A stretch of 9,079 bases of DNA from Pyrinomonadaceae bacterium (GCA_014379075.1 JACMMN010000347.1:1-9079), one strand, 5' to 3'; shown: positions 1-6,680, numbered from the stretch's first letter. Numbers and translations are program-made. Notes: a model not told the origin generated them from the letters alone.

Positions 1-1
1 C

Positions 2-76
2 ACGGTCGCGGCGATTGCCGGCGACTCCGTAATTGTTGAAACAGAAAGAGGTTATAATAGTGGAAATACTATCTAG
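2..76 (+). CDS. C-terminal end of an unidentified upstream gene, possibly NfeD/YqiJ-like
   Basis: Frame 2 is open from the window edge to a TAG at 74-76 and encodes about 24 residues containing A-I-A-G-D-S-V-I-V-E-T. This beta-strand-like pattern with a Gly-Asp turn would suit the end of an OB-fold domain. The other two forward frames stop earlier (TAA at 30-32, TGA at 37-39) and give arginine/cysteine-rich, unlikely peptides. The open frame would overlap the flotillin GTG start by 17 nt, which implies translational coupling. In Bacillus (yuaF-yuaG) and Escherichia (yqiJ-yqiK), an NfeD/OB-fold membrane protein precedes the flotillin, so that identity is a guess from context plus this short tail. 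Too little is visible to name a family. Confidence 0.4.
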   Translation, partial: TVAAIAGDSVIVETERGYNSGNTI

Positions 77-1739
77 TTACGCAGCGCTTCTAATTCCGGT
101 CATCATTTTAGGCATCGTTGTCGCCGTGCTTATCGCGCTGATGCTCATCAGCCGGAACTACATTAAGGTTTCGCCGAATCAGGCCGCAGTCATTTCCGGC
201 CGAAAGCGCAAGCTCGCCGATGGATCGGTCGCCGGTTACAGGCTCGTGCGCGGCGGTGCGACGCTTGTTTTTCCGTTTCTGGAAAAGGTCGAATACCTTG
301 ATTTGAACGTCATCACCGTGCCGCTCGCCACACAGCGGGCATATACCGTGCAGGGCGTTCCCGTTTCGGTTAAAGCGGTAGCAAACGTGAAAATCAAGGG
401 CGACGATTCGAGCCTGCGGGCGGCATCGGAACGGTTTCTGGGCATGCCTCAGAATGTGTTTCATCAGCTTGTTTTTCAAACGCTCGAAGGCCATTTGCGC
501 GCGATTCTCGGAACCTTGACCGTCGAAGAGATCAATAACGACCGCCAGAGTTTTGCCCAGAAACTGCTGACCGAAGCCGCCGGCGATCTCGAAAAAATGG
601 GTATCGGGTTGGACGCCCTGACGATCCAGGAAATTTCCGACGAAGAAGGTTATCTCGACGCCCTCGGCAAACGCCGCACGGCCGAAGTAAAGCGCGACGC
701 AGAGATCGGGCAGGCCGAAGCAAACCGCGATTCGAAGATCAAAGCCTCACTCGCATTGCAGGAAGGCGAAAAGGTCCGCCTCGAAACCGAAGCTCTTATC
801 GCCCAATCGACACGCGAAACCGAAATTCAAAAAGCCCAGGTCCAGGCCGAGATCGAGTCGGAACGTGCCAAATCGCTGCAGGCCGGCCCGCTCGCCGACG
901 CCAAAGCACAGCAGCAGGTCACGGTCGAAGAGGTCCGCGTCGAAAAGGTACGAACGCAGGAACAGATCGCCGTCCAGGAACAGGAAGTTCTGCGTAAGGA
1001 AAAAGAACTTGAGGCAACAGTCGTGAAGCAGGCGGAAGCCGACCGGAAGGCCGCCGTTCTGCGTGCGCAGGGCTTGCAGGAATCCGCCATCCTAGAAGCC
1101 GAGGGCCGCAAGCAGGCCCAGATCGCCATTGCCGAAGCCGATGCCCAAACGCTTGAACGCGAAGGCCAGGGCCGTGCCGCCGCCGTCCAAGCCGAAGGCC
1201 GTGCCGAGGCCGAAAAGATCCGCGCAGTCGGACTCGCAGAAGCCGAAAAATTTCAGGCGAAGGGTTTAGCCGAAGCTAAATCGATCGAAGCAAAAGGTCT
1301 TGCCGAGGCAAAAGCGATCATGGAAAAAGCCGCCGCGTGGCGCGAATTCAACGACGCCGCCCGCCTGCAAACTATACTGGAAAAACTTCCCTCAATTATC
1401 GAGGCGTCCGCACCCGTGTTCCGCGCCGTCGCAGAACCGCTCGGCAATATAGATAAGATCGTTATGATCGACGGAGGAAACGGCAACGGCGACGGCCATT
1501 CGAGCGGCATCAACCGTTTTGCCCAGACCGCTCCGACAATGATCTTTACACTGCTCCAGCAGCTCCAGGCGCTCGGACTAAATTTTCCCGAGGTAATGGA
1601 GCAGCTCGGCATCAATCAAACCGATAAGACCCCACCGGAGGACTCCAAGAACGACGCCCCGAAACGAGTGATTACGCCGGAGGTTATTCCCGTTAAGCCG
1701 GTCGAAAAACAAATACATCCGCTTTCGGATCACACGTAA
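60..1739 (+). CDS. Flotillin-family (SPFH/band 7) membrane scaffold protein
   Basis: This 559-residue protein resembles YqiK/FloT flotillins, which oligomerise at the inner membrane and organise lipid/protein microdomains. I chose the GTG at 60 because AGAGG at 47-51 lies 8 nt upstream; the TTG at 33 has no such site. The order is: one hydrophobic helix at about residues 4-31; an SPFH domain at about 34-195 (V-S-P-N-Q-A near the membrane exit, then beta-rich segments); a long Ala/Glu/Lys/Arg coiled coil at about 200-425; and a C-terminal part ending in a Pro/Lys-rich, probably disordered tail after about 520. The end of the coiled coil carries four 11-residue repeats (see the separate entry). 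A Gly/Asn-rich linker (G-G-N-G-N-G-D-G) lies near residue 472. Length and architecture fit bacterial flotillins, and the N-terminal helix suggests a single-span anchor with the coiled coil in the cytoplasm. The preceding partial frame overlaps the start, suggesting an operon. FloA and HflK/C are less likely given the length and the EA-rich repeats. Confidence 0.9.
   Translation: MEILSSYAALLIPVIILGIVVAVLIALMLISRNYIKVSPNQAAVISGRKRKLADGSVAGYRLVRGGATLVFPFLEKVEYLDLNVITVPLATQRAYTVQGVPVSVKAVANVKIKGDDSSLRAASERFLGMPQNVFHQLVFQTLEGHLRAILGTLTVEEINNDRQSFAQKLLTEAAGDLEKMGIGLDALTIQEISDEEGYLDALGKRRTAEVKRDAEIGQAEANRDSKIKASLALQEGEKVRLETEALIAQSTRETEIQKAQVQAEIESERAKSLQAGPLADAKAQQQVTVEEVRVEKVRTQEQIAVQEQEVLRKEKELEATVVKQAEADRKAAVLRAQGLQESAILEAEGRKQAQIAIAEADAQTLEREGQGRAAAVQAEGRAEAEKIRAVGLAEAEKFQAKGLAEAKSIEAKGLAEAKAIMEKAAAWREFNDAARLQTILEKLPSIIEASAPVFRAVAEPLGNIDKIVMIDGGNGNGDGHSSGINRFAQTAPTMIFTLLQQLQALGLNFPEVMEQLGINQTDKTPPEDSKNDAPKRVITPEVIPVKPVEKQIHPLSDHT
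1197..1328 (+). repeat. Four tandem 11-residue (hendecad) coding repeats in the flotillin coiled coil
   Basis: Four consecutive 33-nt units encode 11-residue repeats, at residues 380-390, 391-401, 402-412 and 413-423 when counted from the GTG start. Each begins with Gly-(Arg/Leu)-Ala-Glu-Ala, and most end in Ala-Lys or Glu-Lys. The last two units differ at only a few residues, while their codons vary, which suggests old duplication kept by protein-level selection. An 11-residue period corresponds to three helical turns and favours a straight or slightly right-handed coiled coil. Less regular Ala/Glu/Gly-rich copies precede it. Confidence 0.75.
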
Positions 1740-1763
1740 CGCTAATGGATCGGTTTCGCCTTC

Positions 1764-1846
1764 TATTTATTTTCTTCTTTCGTGTATTTCGTGGAAAAAG
1801 TTTTTAGAATTTTGTCCACGAAATACACGGTTTAAGAAAATAAATA
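1764..1846. repeat. Long imperfect inverted repeat (REP-like) between flotillin and M16 genes
   Basis: The inner arms pair perfectly: CGTGTATTTCGTGG at 1781-1794 with its complement at 1816-1829, plus one further A-T pair inside. After a 4-nt mismatched internal loop, a second perfect 13-bp stem follows: TATTTATTTTCTT at 1764-1776 with its complement at 1834-1846. The apical loop is about 19 nt (1796-1814). The element starts 24 nt after the flotillin stop. No T-tract directly follows, so it is not a typical intrinsic terminator, although it could act as a 3'-end mRNA structure. The surrounding 1740-1965 spacer holds nothing else I can support. Confidence 0.8.
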
Positions 1847-1965
1847 ATAAGTTCAAAGCAGCCTCTCGGTTAAAAAGGGAATTATTTTCAAATTAGCACG
1901 CTATCTGTGGAAGTGGAGTTTGGGGATTTTGTGTGAGCGCGTGATAGTCTGTAGTTTTGCTATTC

Positions 1966-3237
1966 ATGAAAGAAGACATACAGACCACACGCCTCGGAGA
2001 CGGCCTGACAATTCTCACCGACCGGATGCCGGATGTGAGATCGGCAACGCTCGGCTTTTTCTTTAATAAAGGTTCACGGCACGAGCCGGATGAACTCAAC
2101 GGAATTTCGCATTTTATCGAACACACCGTTTTTAAAGGCAGCAAAAATCGTTCTGCATTGCAGATAGCGATAGAAACGGACAGGCTCGGCGGCAACCTCG
2201 ATGCATTTACGACGCATGAGGAAACAGGTTTTGCGATCAAAGTAATCGATAATCAAGTAGCGACGGCATTCGAACTTATTGCCGATATGCTGACAAATCC
2301 GCTGTTCTACGAAAAGGAGCTTAAAAGCGAGCGAAAGGTAATAATCGAGGAGCTAAAGATGACCGAGGATTCGCCGGAAGAATACCTCGGCGATCTGTTC
2401 AGTGAAAAATTTTTCCCGCATCACCCGCTCGGCATGTCCATTGCCGGAACACCGAAAACGGTTAAAAGCTTCAGCCGCGACATCACGCGAAGCTATTTCG
2501 AACAAATCTTTAACCCGTCGAATCTCGTAATAGCGGCCGCCGGAAACATCGAACACAGCCAGATCGTCGATCTGGCAGAGAGCTTTTTCGCAACATCGGC
2601 TTCCGGCCGGCAAGATGCCGGCGTTCCGTCGCCGCAATTCGGTGCTCCGATAATCGTGAAGCAAAACAAGAATCTGGAACAGGCTCATTTGATCCTCGCC
2701 GTTCCATTCGTCGGTGCGGCAGACGAGCGGCGTTATGCGGCCGATCTGCTGAGCGGCATTATCGGCGGCGGAACGTCGAGCAGGTTGTGGCAAAAGGTCC
2801 GTGAACAGCGCGGCCTCGCATACAGCGTCGGAGCCAGTACGATAATGTTTCGCGACTGCGGATTTTTCTCGATCTATGCCGCCACATCTCCAAAACAGAC
2901 GGAAGAGGTTGTGGATCTGGCGGTTGCGGAATTACGTTCCGTATTAAATGACGGAGTTAGCGCGGAAGAATTGGCACTCGTCAAACAGCAGACGATCGCC
3001 TCAGTGCTGCTCGGCCTCGAAGATTCTGCATCGCGTGCGGCTTCGCTCGCCCATTCCGAAATGCTCCACGGACGGCAAATTCCGCTGGAAGAAACACTTG
3101 CGAAACTCGAGGCCGTAACTAGCGAAGAAATCGACGCCCTGGCAAAAGAGTTTTTCAAAACGGAAAGAATCGCCTTCGCCGCGCTGGGGAATTTGAATGG
3201 CGTAAAGATCAAGAGAGAACAACTAAGAGTTTCGTAG
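1966..3237 (+). CDS. M16 family zinc metallopeptidase (processing-peptidase-like)
   Basis: This 423-residue protein has the inverted zinc motif H-x-x-E-H at His49-Glu52-His53 (H-F-I-E-H). The third ligand is most likely Glu129, in the I-I-E-E-L segment 76 residues after the last His, the spacing seen in M16 enzymes. The C-terminal half holds the family's second signature, an Arg-Gly-Leu-Ala-Tyr at about 282-286. The size matches single-domain-pair M16B proteins (mitochondrial processing peptidase beta-like, Bacillus YmxG-like), which usually dimerise and degrade or process short unfolded peptides. No signal peptide is visible, so it probably acts in the cytoplasm. The ATG at 1966 was chosen over the TTG at 1957; neither has a convincing Shine-Dalgarno site. 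A GC-rich palindrome is translated in the linker at residues 214-222, between the two M16 domains. The gene converges on queC, with 7 bp between the stops. The biological substrate is unknown. Confidence 0.92.
   Translation: MKEDIQTTRLGDGLTILTDRMPDVRSATLGFFFNKGSRHEPDELNGISHFIEHTVFKGSKNRSALQIAIETDRLGGNLDAFTTHEETGFAIKVIDNQVATAFELIADMLTNPLFYEKELKSERKVIIEELKMTEDSPEEYLGDLFSEKFFPHHPLGMSIAGTPKTVKSFSRDITRSYFEQIFNPSNLVIAAAGNIEHSQIVDLAESFFATSASGRQDAGVPSPQFGAPIIVKQNKNLEQAHLILAVPFVGAADERRYAADLLSGIIGGGTSSRLWQKVREQRGLAYSVGASTIMFRDCGFFSIYAATSPKQTEEVVDLAVAELRSVLNDGVSAEELALVKQQTIASVLLGLEDSASRAASLAHSEMLHGRQIPLEETLAKLEAVTSEEIDALAKEFFKTERIAFAALGNLNGVKIKREQLRVS
2606..2622. repeat. GC-rich palindrome inside the M16 peptidase gene
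   Basis: GCCGGC (2606-2611), AAGAT loop (2612-2616), GCCGGC (2617-2622): a perfect 6-bp stem with a 5-nt loop. It is translated as part of Gly-Arg-Gln-Asp-Ala-Gly-Val-Pro in the variable linker between the peptidase's N- and C-terminal domains. It resembles dispersed REP-type palindromes of environmental bacteria. Only this copy is in the window, so its repeat status is an inference. Confidence 0.5.
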
Positions 3238-3244
3238 TTTGAAC

Positions 3245-3925
3245 TTAAGCGAATTTGTAGCGGATAGGGTCTTTGACGCCTGCCAACTCAAATCCACGCA
3301 GACGCAGAACGCAGGAATCGCAGGTTGCGCAGGCTAAATCATCGCTTCTGTAACACGACCAGCTTAAATGCAGCGGGGCTTCTAGCTCGATTCCTTTTTT
3401 TACTATCTCGGCTTTCGATAAATGAATGACCGGCGTCTTGATTCGAATATTGGTCTCGGGTTTCGTTCCCGTATCAACTGCTTTCTCAAACGCTTCGAAA
3501 AATTCCGGCCGGCAATCGGGGTAGCCGCTTGAATCTTCGGCGACGGCTCCAAGATAGATCGACTTTGCCCCGATCACTTCCGCCCAACTCGTCGCAATGG
3601 CCAGCATGTTAGCATTGCGAAACGGGACGTAGCTGGTTGGGATCTCCTTTGATTCAAGATCGGCTTGCGCAACCTCAATCTTCTTGTCGGTTAGCGAAGA
3701 TCCGCCGATTCGGGCCAGGTATTCGATTGAAACATCCAGCCTGTTTTCGATGCCGTAAAAATCCGCAATGTCGTTGAAAGCCTTGCGTTCGCGCTCTTCG
3801 GTCCGCTGTCCGTAGGAAACATGCAGAAAGGCGGTTTCACAGTTTTCCTCAAGCGCGAGGGCCGCCGTAACGCACGAATCCATTCCGCCGGAGACCAGTA
3901 CGATTGATAGAATGTTAGACGCCAT
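3245..3925 (-). CDS. queC: 7-cyano-7-deazaguanine (preQ0) synthase QueC
   Basis: QueC uses ATP and ammonia to convert 7-carboxy-7-deazaguanine to preQ0, the precursor of queuosine in tRNA. The 226-residue product has the PP-loop ATPase motif S-G-G-M-D-S at residues 12-17. It also has the family segments V-P-F-R-N-A-N-M-L (about 100-108) and D-S-S-G-Y-P-D-C-R-P-E-F (about 131-142), and four zinc-binding cysteines at Cys191, Cys199, Cys202 and Cys205. The length is typical. I chose the ATG at 3923-3925: reading on the minus strand, GGAG lies 9 nt upstream of it, whereas the alternative ATG two codons earlier (3929-3931) would leave only 3 nt. The start overlaps the end of queE by 11 nt, so the two are translationally coupled and co-transcribed. 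queD and queF are not in the window. Confidence 0.97.
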   Translation of the reverse strand: MASNILSIVLVSGGMDSCVTAALALEENCETAFLHVSYGQRTEERERKAFNDIADFYGIENRLDVSIEYLARIGGSSLTDKKIEVAQADLESKEIPTSYVPFRNANMLAIATSWAEVIGAKSIYLGAVAEDSSGYPDCRPEFFEAFEKAVDTGTKPETNIRIKTPVIHLSKAEIVKKGIELEAPLHLSWSCYRSDDLACATCDSCVLRLRGFELAGVKDPIRYKFA

Positions 3926-4562
3926 GAACATCCGCTCCCCAGATATATTTATGCAATTGCAAATTCAATCTCACGTTAAGGCCGCTTCGTGAAACGGCTT
4001 CGGCAATCTCCTTTAGATTCGCGACACCGTGGACGGGTGAAACAAGGACCTCTTTTGTGCGGTTCATCAAATCGTATTTTGCGATCATATCGCAGGCAAA
4101 TTCCCAGTCCGCCATATCAGCCACGACGAATTTGACCTCGTCCTTATCCTTTCGCAGCCGTTCCAGATTGGGCCAGTGATTTCGTTCCGCCTCGCTCGAT
4201 GCGGGGCATTTCACGTCCAGGATCACCTTTGCCCGTTCATCGACTTTTTCCGTCGAAACAAAACCGCCGGTTTCAATCAAAACCTCGTAACCGTGATCGC
4301 AAAGCATTGTGATAAAAGGAAATACGTTCTTTTGGGCCAGCGGTTCGCCGCCCGTGACCTCGACCAGATTACAGCCGAATTCTTCGAGCCTGGCAAATAT
4401 TTGATCGAACATAAGCCGCTCACCGCCGGTGAACGTATATTCCGAATCGCACCAGACGCACCGCATCGGGCAGCCGGTCAACCGCACGAACGAACAAGGC
4501 CGCCCGGCGTGCGACGATTCGCCTTGAATGGAGAGAAATATTTCGGTAATGCGCAGGTTCAT
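3915..4562 (-). CDS. queE: 7-carboxy-7-deazaguanine synthase QueE (radical SAM)
   Basis: QueE is a radical SAM enzyme that contracts 6-carboxytetrahydropterin to 7-carboxy-7-deazaguanine, the step before QueC. The 215-residue protein opens with S-I-Q-G-E-S (11-16), typical of QueE. It binds the 4Fe-4S cluster through Cys31, Cys35 and Cys38 (C-x3-C-x2-C) and has the SAM-contacting T-G-G-E-P at 70-74. It also has D-V-K-C-P near 116-120 and the characteristic C-terminal Q-L-H-K-Y-I-W. The ATG at 4560-4562 places the start directly before the conserved core. The frame stays open upstream to an ATG at 4718, but that 52-residue extension is basic and unlike any QueE. No clear Shine-Dalgarno precedes 4562; instead a CCACGAATT repeat half-site ends 9 nt upstream of the start. 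The gene is the first of a queE-queC operon. Confidence 0.96.
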   Translation of the reverse strand: MNLRITEIFLSIQGESSHAGRPCSFVRLTGCPMRCVWCDSEYTFTGGERLMFDQIFARLEEFGCNLVEVTGGEPLAQKNVFPFITMLCDHGYEVLIETGGFVSTEKVDERAKVILDVKCPASSEAERNHWPNLERLRKDKDEVKFVVADMADWEFACDMIAKYDLMNRTKEVLVSPVHGVANLKEIAEAVSRSGLNVRLNLQLHKYIWGADVHGV

Positions 4563-4570
4563 GAGGATTT

Positions 4571-4597
4571 GCCACGAATTACTCAAATTACACGAAT
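4571..4597. repeat. CCACGAATTAC repeat half-site upstream of queE
   Basis: GCCACGAATTACTCAAAT begins at 4571 and continues with ATTACACGAAT to 4597, so it holds two degenerate internal units of the form (C)CACGAATTAC. The first 18 bases match, in inverted orientation, the half-site at 4727-4744 with two mismatches. It lies in the queE leader, 8 nt before the start codon. The sequence resembles the inner arms of the element at 1764-1846. Confidence 0.6.
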
Positions 4598-4726
4598 GAG
4601 GACTTTTCTTCAATTGACAGCGATGAGCCCGTTTCAAATTCTGTCGGGTGATCGGAAAGCAAACCAGATGAAAACAATACGAACGGAATATTGATAACCA
4701 AATTAACGCCCTCCCCAATTAGTGCT

Positions 4727-4744
4727 ATTCGCGTAATTCGTGGC
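4727..4744. repeat. Inverted partner half-site upstream of the aminopeptidase gene
   Basis: ATTCGCGTAATTCGTGGC is the reverse complement of GCCACGAATTACGCGAAT and matches the half-site starting at 4571 at 16 of 18 positions. The pair brackets about 130-140 bp of the divergent queE/aminopeptidase spacer. No other feature is supported in the 4563-4796 spacer; a TTGACA at 4614-4619 has no good -10 partner at 16-18 nt. Confidence 0.6.
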
Positions 4745-4796
4745 TAAACTTTCTTTTATCGGCATATTTGCGTTAAAATTTCGGCAGGACAAATCT

Positions 4797-6095
4797 ATGA
4801 AAGATCAATTGCAAAAGTTCATCGAATCTATCGGCCCGGATTCGATCGCCATTATTCCAGCCGCCCACGAGGCGAGACGCAGCTACGACACCGAATACAA
4901 ATTTCGCCAGGATTCCGATTTCGCTTATCTGACAGGATTCCCGGAACCGGATGCGATAGCCGTGATCGATCCGGCAAGCAAAAAACCTTATACGCTTTAT
5001 GTCCGCCCGCGCGATCCGGAAATGGAAACCTGGTACGGCCGACGGCATGGCGTCGAAGGCGCAGAGAAGAATTATAATGCCGACAAAGCTTTTTCGATTG
5101 ATAAGTTTCAGGGCGAACTTGCCAAACTGATCGACGGCCACGAAAAGCTCTATTACCGGTTCGGCGTCGATGAAAAACTCGATCTCCAGATCTTGGCCTA
5201 TCTCTCAGGCCAGCGACAGCGGCGGTTGAAGACCGCGTATCCGCCGCATACGATCATGGACCCGACGATACTCATCCACGAGATGCGCCTGCATAAAACT
5301 CCCGATGAGGTTGAGTTGATGCAGAAAGCCGCGACGATCTCCGCCGAGGCCCACGTCCTTGCTATGAAGGCTACAAGGCCGGGAATGAACGAATTCCAGA
5401 TCGAGTCGCTGATCGAAGCGTATATGCGTGAAAACGGAGCGAGCGGCGTGGCCTACAATTCGATCATCGGCGGCGGTGACAACGCTACGATCCTGCACTA
5501 CGTCGAGAATAATCGGCCGCTAAACGACGGCGATCTGCTGCTGGTCGATGCCGGTGCCGAGTACGAAGGCTATGCTGCCGACATCACCCGGACGTTTCCG
5601 GTAAACGGCCGATATTCAAAGGCCCAGCGTGAAGTTTACGACGTCGTTCTCGATGTTCAGCTTCAATGCATCGAGGCGACGAAGACCGGCAATACAGTGA
5701 AGGGACGCCAGGAGTTTTCCATCGAGCTGCTGACCGAAGGCATGAAGAAACTCGGCCTGCTCAAAGGCAAAACCAAGGATCTCATCAGGAAGAAGGAGTA
5801 CATGAAGTACTATATGCACGGCGTCGGCCATTACCTCGGAATGGACGTCCACGACGCCGGGCGCTACTTTACCGACCAGACGGCGAAGAACTCCCGCCCG
5901 TTCGCCCCGGGCATGGTCCTAACCGTCGAACCGGGCCTTTACATCCCGCCCAACGACAAATCGGCTCCGTCAAAATATCGCGGTATCGGCATCCGCATCG
6001 AAGATGACGTACTGGTAACCGAAGACGGCAACCGTAACCTGACAGCCGCTGTTCCCAAAGACCCCGGCGAAATCGAGGCATTAATGGCCAGGTGA
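4797..6095 (+). CDS. pepP: Xaa-Pro aminopeptidase (M24B, PepP-like)
   Basis: This enzyme removes an N-terminal residue that precedes proline. The 432-residue protein has an N-terminal AMP_N-type domain (about 1-130, with R-Q-D-S-D-F-A-Y-L-T-G-F near 37-48) and a C-terminal pita-bread catalytic domain. All five dimanganese ligands of the M24 fold are visible: Asp251 (V-D-A-G), Asp262 (A-D-I-T-R-T-F), His345 (G-V-G-H-Y-L-G), Glu378 (T-V-E-P-G) and Glu402 (R-I-E-D-D). Supporting histidines His234, His341 and His352 are also present. The length is close to Escherichia coli PepP (441). I chose the ATG at 4797 because AGGA at 4786-4789 sits 7 nt upstream and the product then starts at the AMP_N domain; the in-frame GTG at 4740 falls inside a repeat half-site. 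With no signal peptide, it is probably cytoplasmic. It is a single gene, divergent from queE and convergent with the small secreted protein gene. Confidence 0.95.
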   Translation: MKDQLQKFIESIGPDSIAIIPAAHEARRSYDTEYKFRQDSDFAYLTGFPEPDAIAVIDPASKKPYTLYVRPRDPEMETWYGRRHGVEGAEKNYNADKAFSIDKFQGELAKLIDGHEKLYYRFGVDEKLDLQILAYLSGQRQRRLKTAYPPHTIMDPTILIHEMRLHKTPDEVELMQKAATISAEAHVLAMKATRPGMNEFQIESLIEAYMRENGASGVAYNSIIGGGDNATILHYVENNRPLNDGDLLLVDAGAEYEGYAADITRTFPVNGRYSKAQREVYDVVLDVQLQCIEATKTGNTVKGRQEFSIELLTEGMKKLGLLKGKTKDLIRKKEYMKYYMHGVGHYLGMDVHDAGRYFTDQTAKNSRPFAPGMVLTVEPGLYIPPNDKSAPSKYRGIGIRIEDDVLVTEDGNRNLTAAVPKDPGEIEALMAR

Positions 6096-6140
6096 CAAAT
6101 TTAGCCCGCTTTTTGTTCGAGTTTAAACTTGGATCGGTCT

Positions 6141-6536
6141 CTATTTTTTGACGATCTCGATGGTGGCTATGTAGCCATTCGGGTTGATGCGGATGTTGGC
6201 TCCGGGGTGCGGAGTGAGGGCAGTTAGTTTAAATTCGTGGCCTTCGAATATGACGTCTTTATTGGGAAGGTTGGAATTTAGCTCGAGGGTTTTCGCCGCC
6301 TTGCCGTTTCTGGATATTTGGATCTTTATTTTCGCGTTGCCTTCCCAAATGCAGTTGACACCCGTCGGACATCGGGAATCTTCGGCCAATTCGAGGAATT
6401 TAACCGTTAATTTAGTACCGGGGACGCGCTTTTGCTGGTGGATCTGGACCTTGATTTCTTTTGGTTTTTTTGCTTCCACGCTGATCGATCCGCCAAGAAA
6501 GAGCGTTAATAGTATTGCAAAGAATATTGTCCTCAT
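6141..6536 (-). CDS. Small secreted protein with a C-P-x4-C-I-W motif, function unknown
   Basis: This 131-residue product has a clear signal peptide: Met-Arg, a hydrophobic stretch at about 4-20, and a likely cleavage after V-E-A (residue 22). The mature part is basic and beta-rich. Its core is D-S-R-C-P-T-G-V-N-C-I-W-E-G (residues 53-66), with Cys56 and Cys62 able to form a disulfide outside the cytoplasm. I recall this 'SRCP...C-x-W-x-G' pattern from many uncharacterised secreted proteins and lipoproteins. Here no lipobox cysteine follows the signal, so it is predicted soluble. On the minus strand, a run of six G lies 8 nt upstream of the ATG and serves as the ribosome site. The gene converges on the aminopeptidase gene across 45 bp without an evident terminator hairpin. 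No function can be assigned. Confidence 0.8.
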   Translation of the reverse strand: MRTIFFAILLTLFLGGSISVEAKKPKEIKVQIHQQKRVPGTKLTVKFLELAEDSRCPTGVNCIWEGNAKIKIQISRNGKAAKTLELNSNLPNKDVIFEGHEFKLTALTPHPGANIRINPNGYIATIEIVKK

Positions 6537-6651
6537 ATGACCGTCCCCCCTTTTCTGTCTAGTTTGAAGGTATTCACGGGTGGTGCGTTGTCATCAATGT
6601 TTTCCTTCAAGTTTCCTTCTGCCGTTTCGCTGTTCCAGTTTTAAAGTGAAA

Positions 6652-6680
6652 CCACGAAACAACGCAAAGGGACACGAAAT
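6652..6680. repeat. Third CCACGAAA-type repeat copy in the spacer after the isocitrate dehydrogenase gene
   Basis: CCACGAAAC starts at 6652 and GGGACACGAAAT ends at 6680, giving two units of the (C)CACGAAA type separated by a few bases. This resembles the elements at 1816-1829 and 4571-4597. It lies between the 3' end of the isocitrate dehydrogenase gene and the 5' end of the small secreted protein gene; no inverted partner is visible here. The rest of the 6537-6709 spacer holds the upstream region of the secreted protein gene and nothing else I can support. Confidence 0.45.

Noticed and set aside
4614..4642. Sigma-70 promoter with TTGACA at 4614-4619
   Set aside because: No acceptable -10 hexamer lies 16-18 nt downstream, and the position is far from the aminopeptidase start.
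4176..4694. 172-residue + strand open frame opposite queE
   Set aside because: It lies almost entirely antisense to queE, shows no recognisable motif, and is rich in Arg/His as expected for a shadow frame.
4563..4700. preQ1 riboswitch in the queE leader
   Set aside because: The minus-strand leader was read for a preQ1-type compact pseudoknot (G-rich stem, C-rich loop, A-rich tail) and no such arrangement is visible.
4563..4718. N-terminal extension of QueE to the ATG at 4718 (52 extra residues)
   Set aside because: The extension is basic and low in similarity to any QueE, it runs through the repeat half-site, and the conserved core starts right at the ATG at 4562.
6096..6140. Bidirectional terminator between the aminopeptidase and the small secreted protein genes
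   Set aside because: T-rich stretches are present but no stem of useful length precedes them on either strand.
6184..6540. 118-residue + strand open frame opposite the small secreted protein gene
   Set aside because: The minus-strand frame has a clean signal peptide, a good ribosome site and a coherent motif; the + strand frame has none of these.
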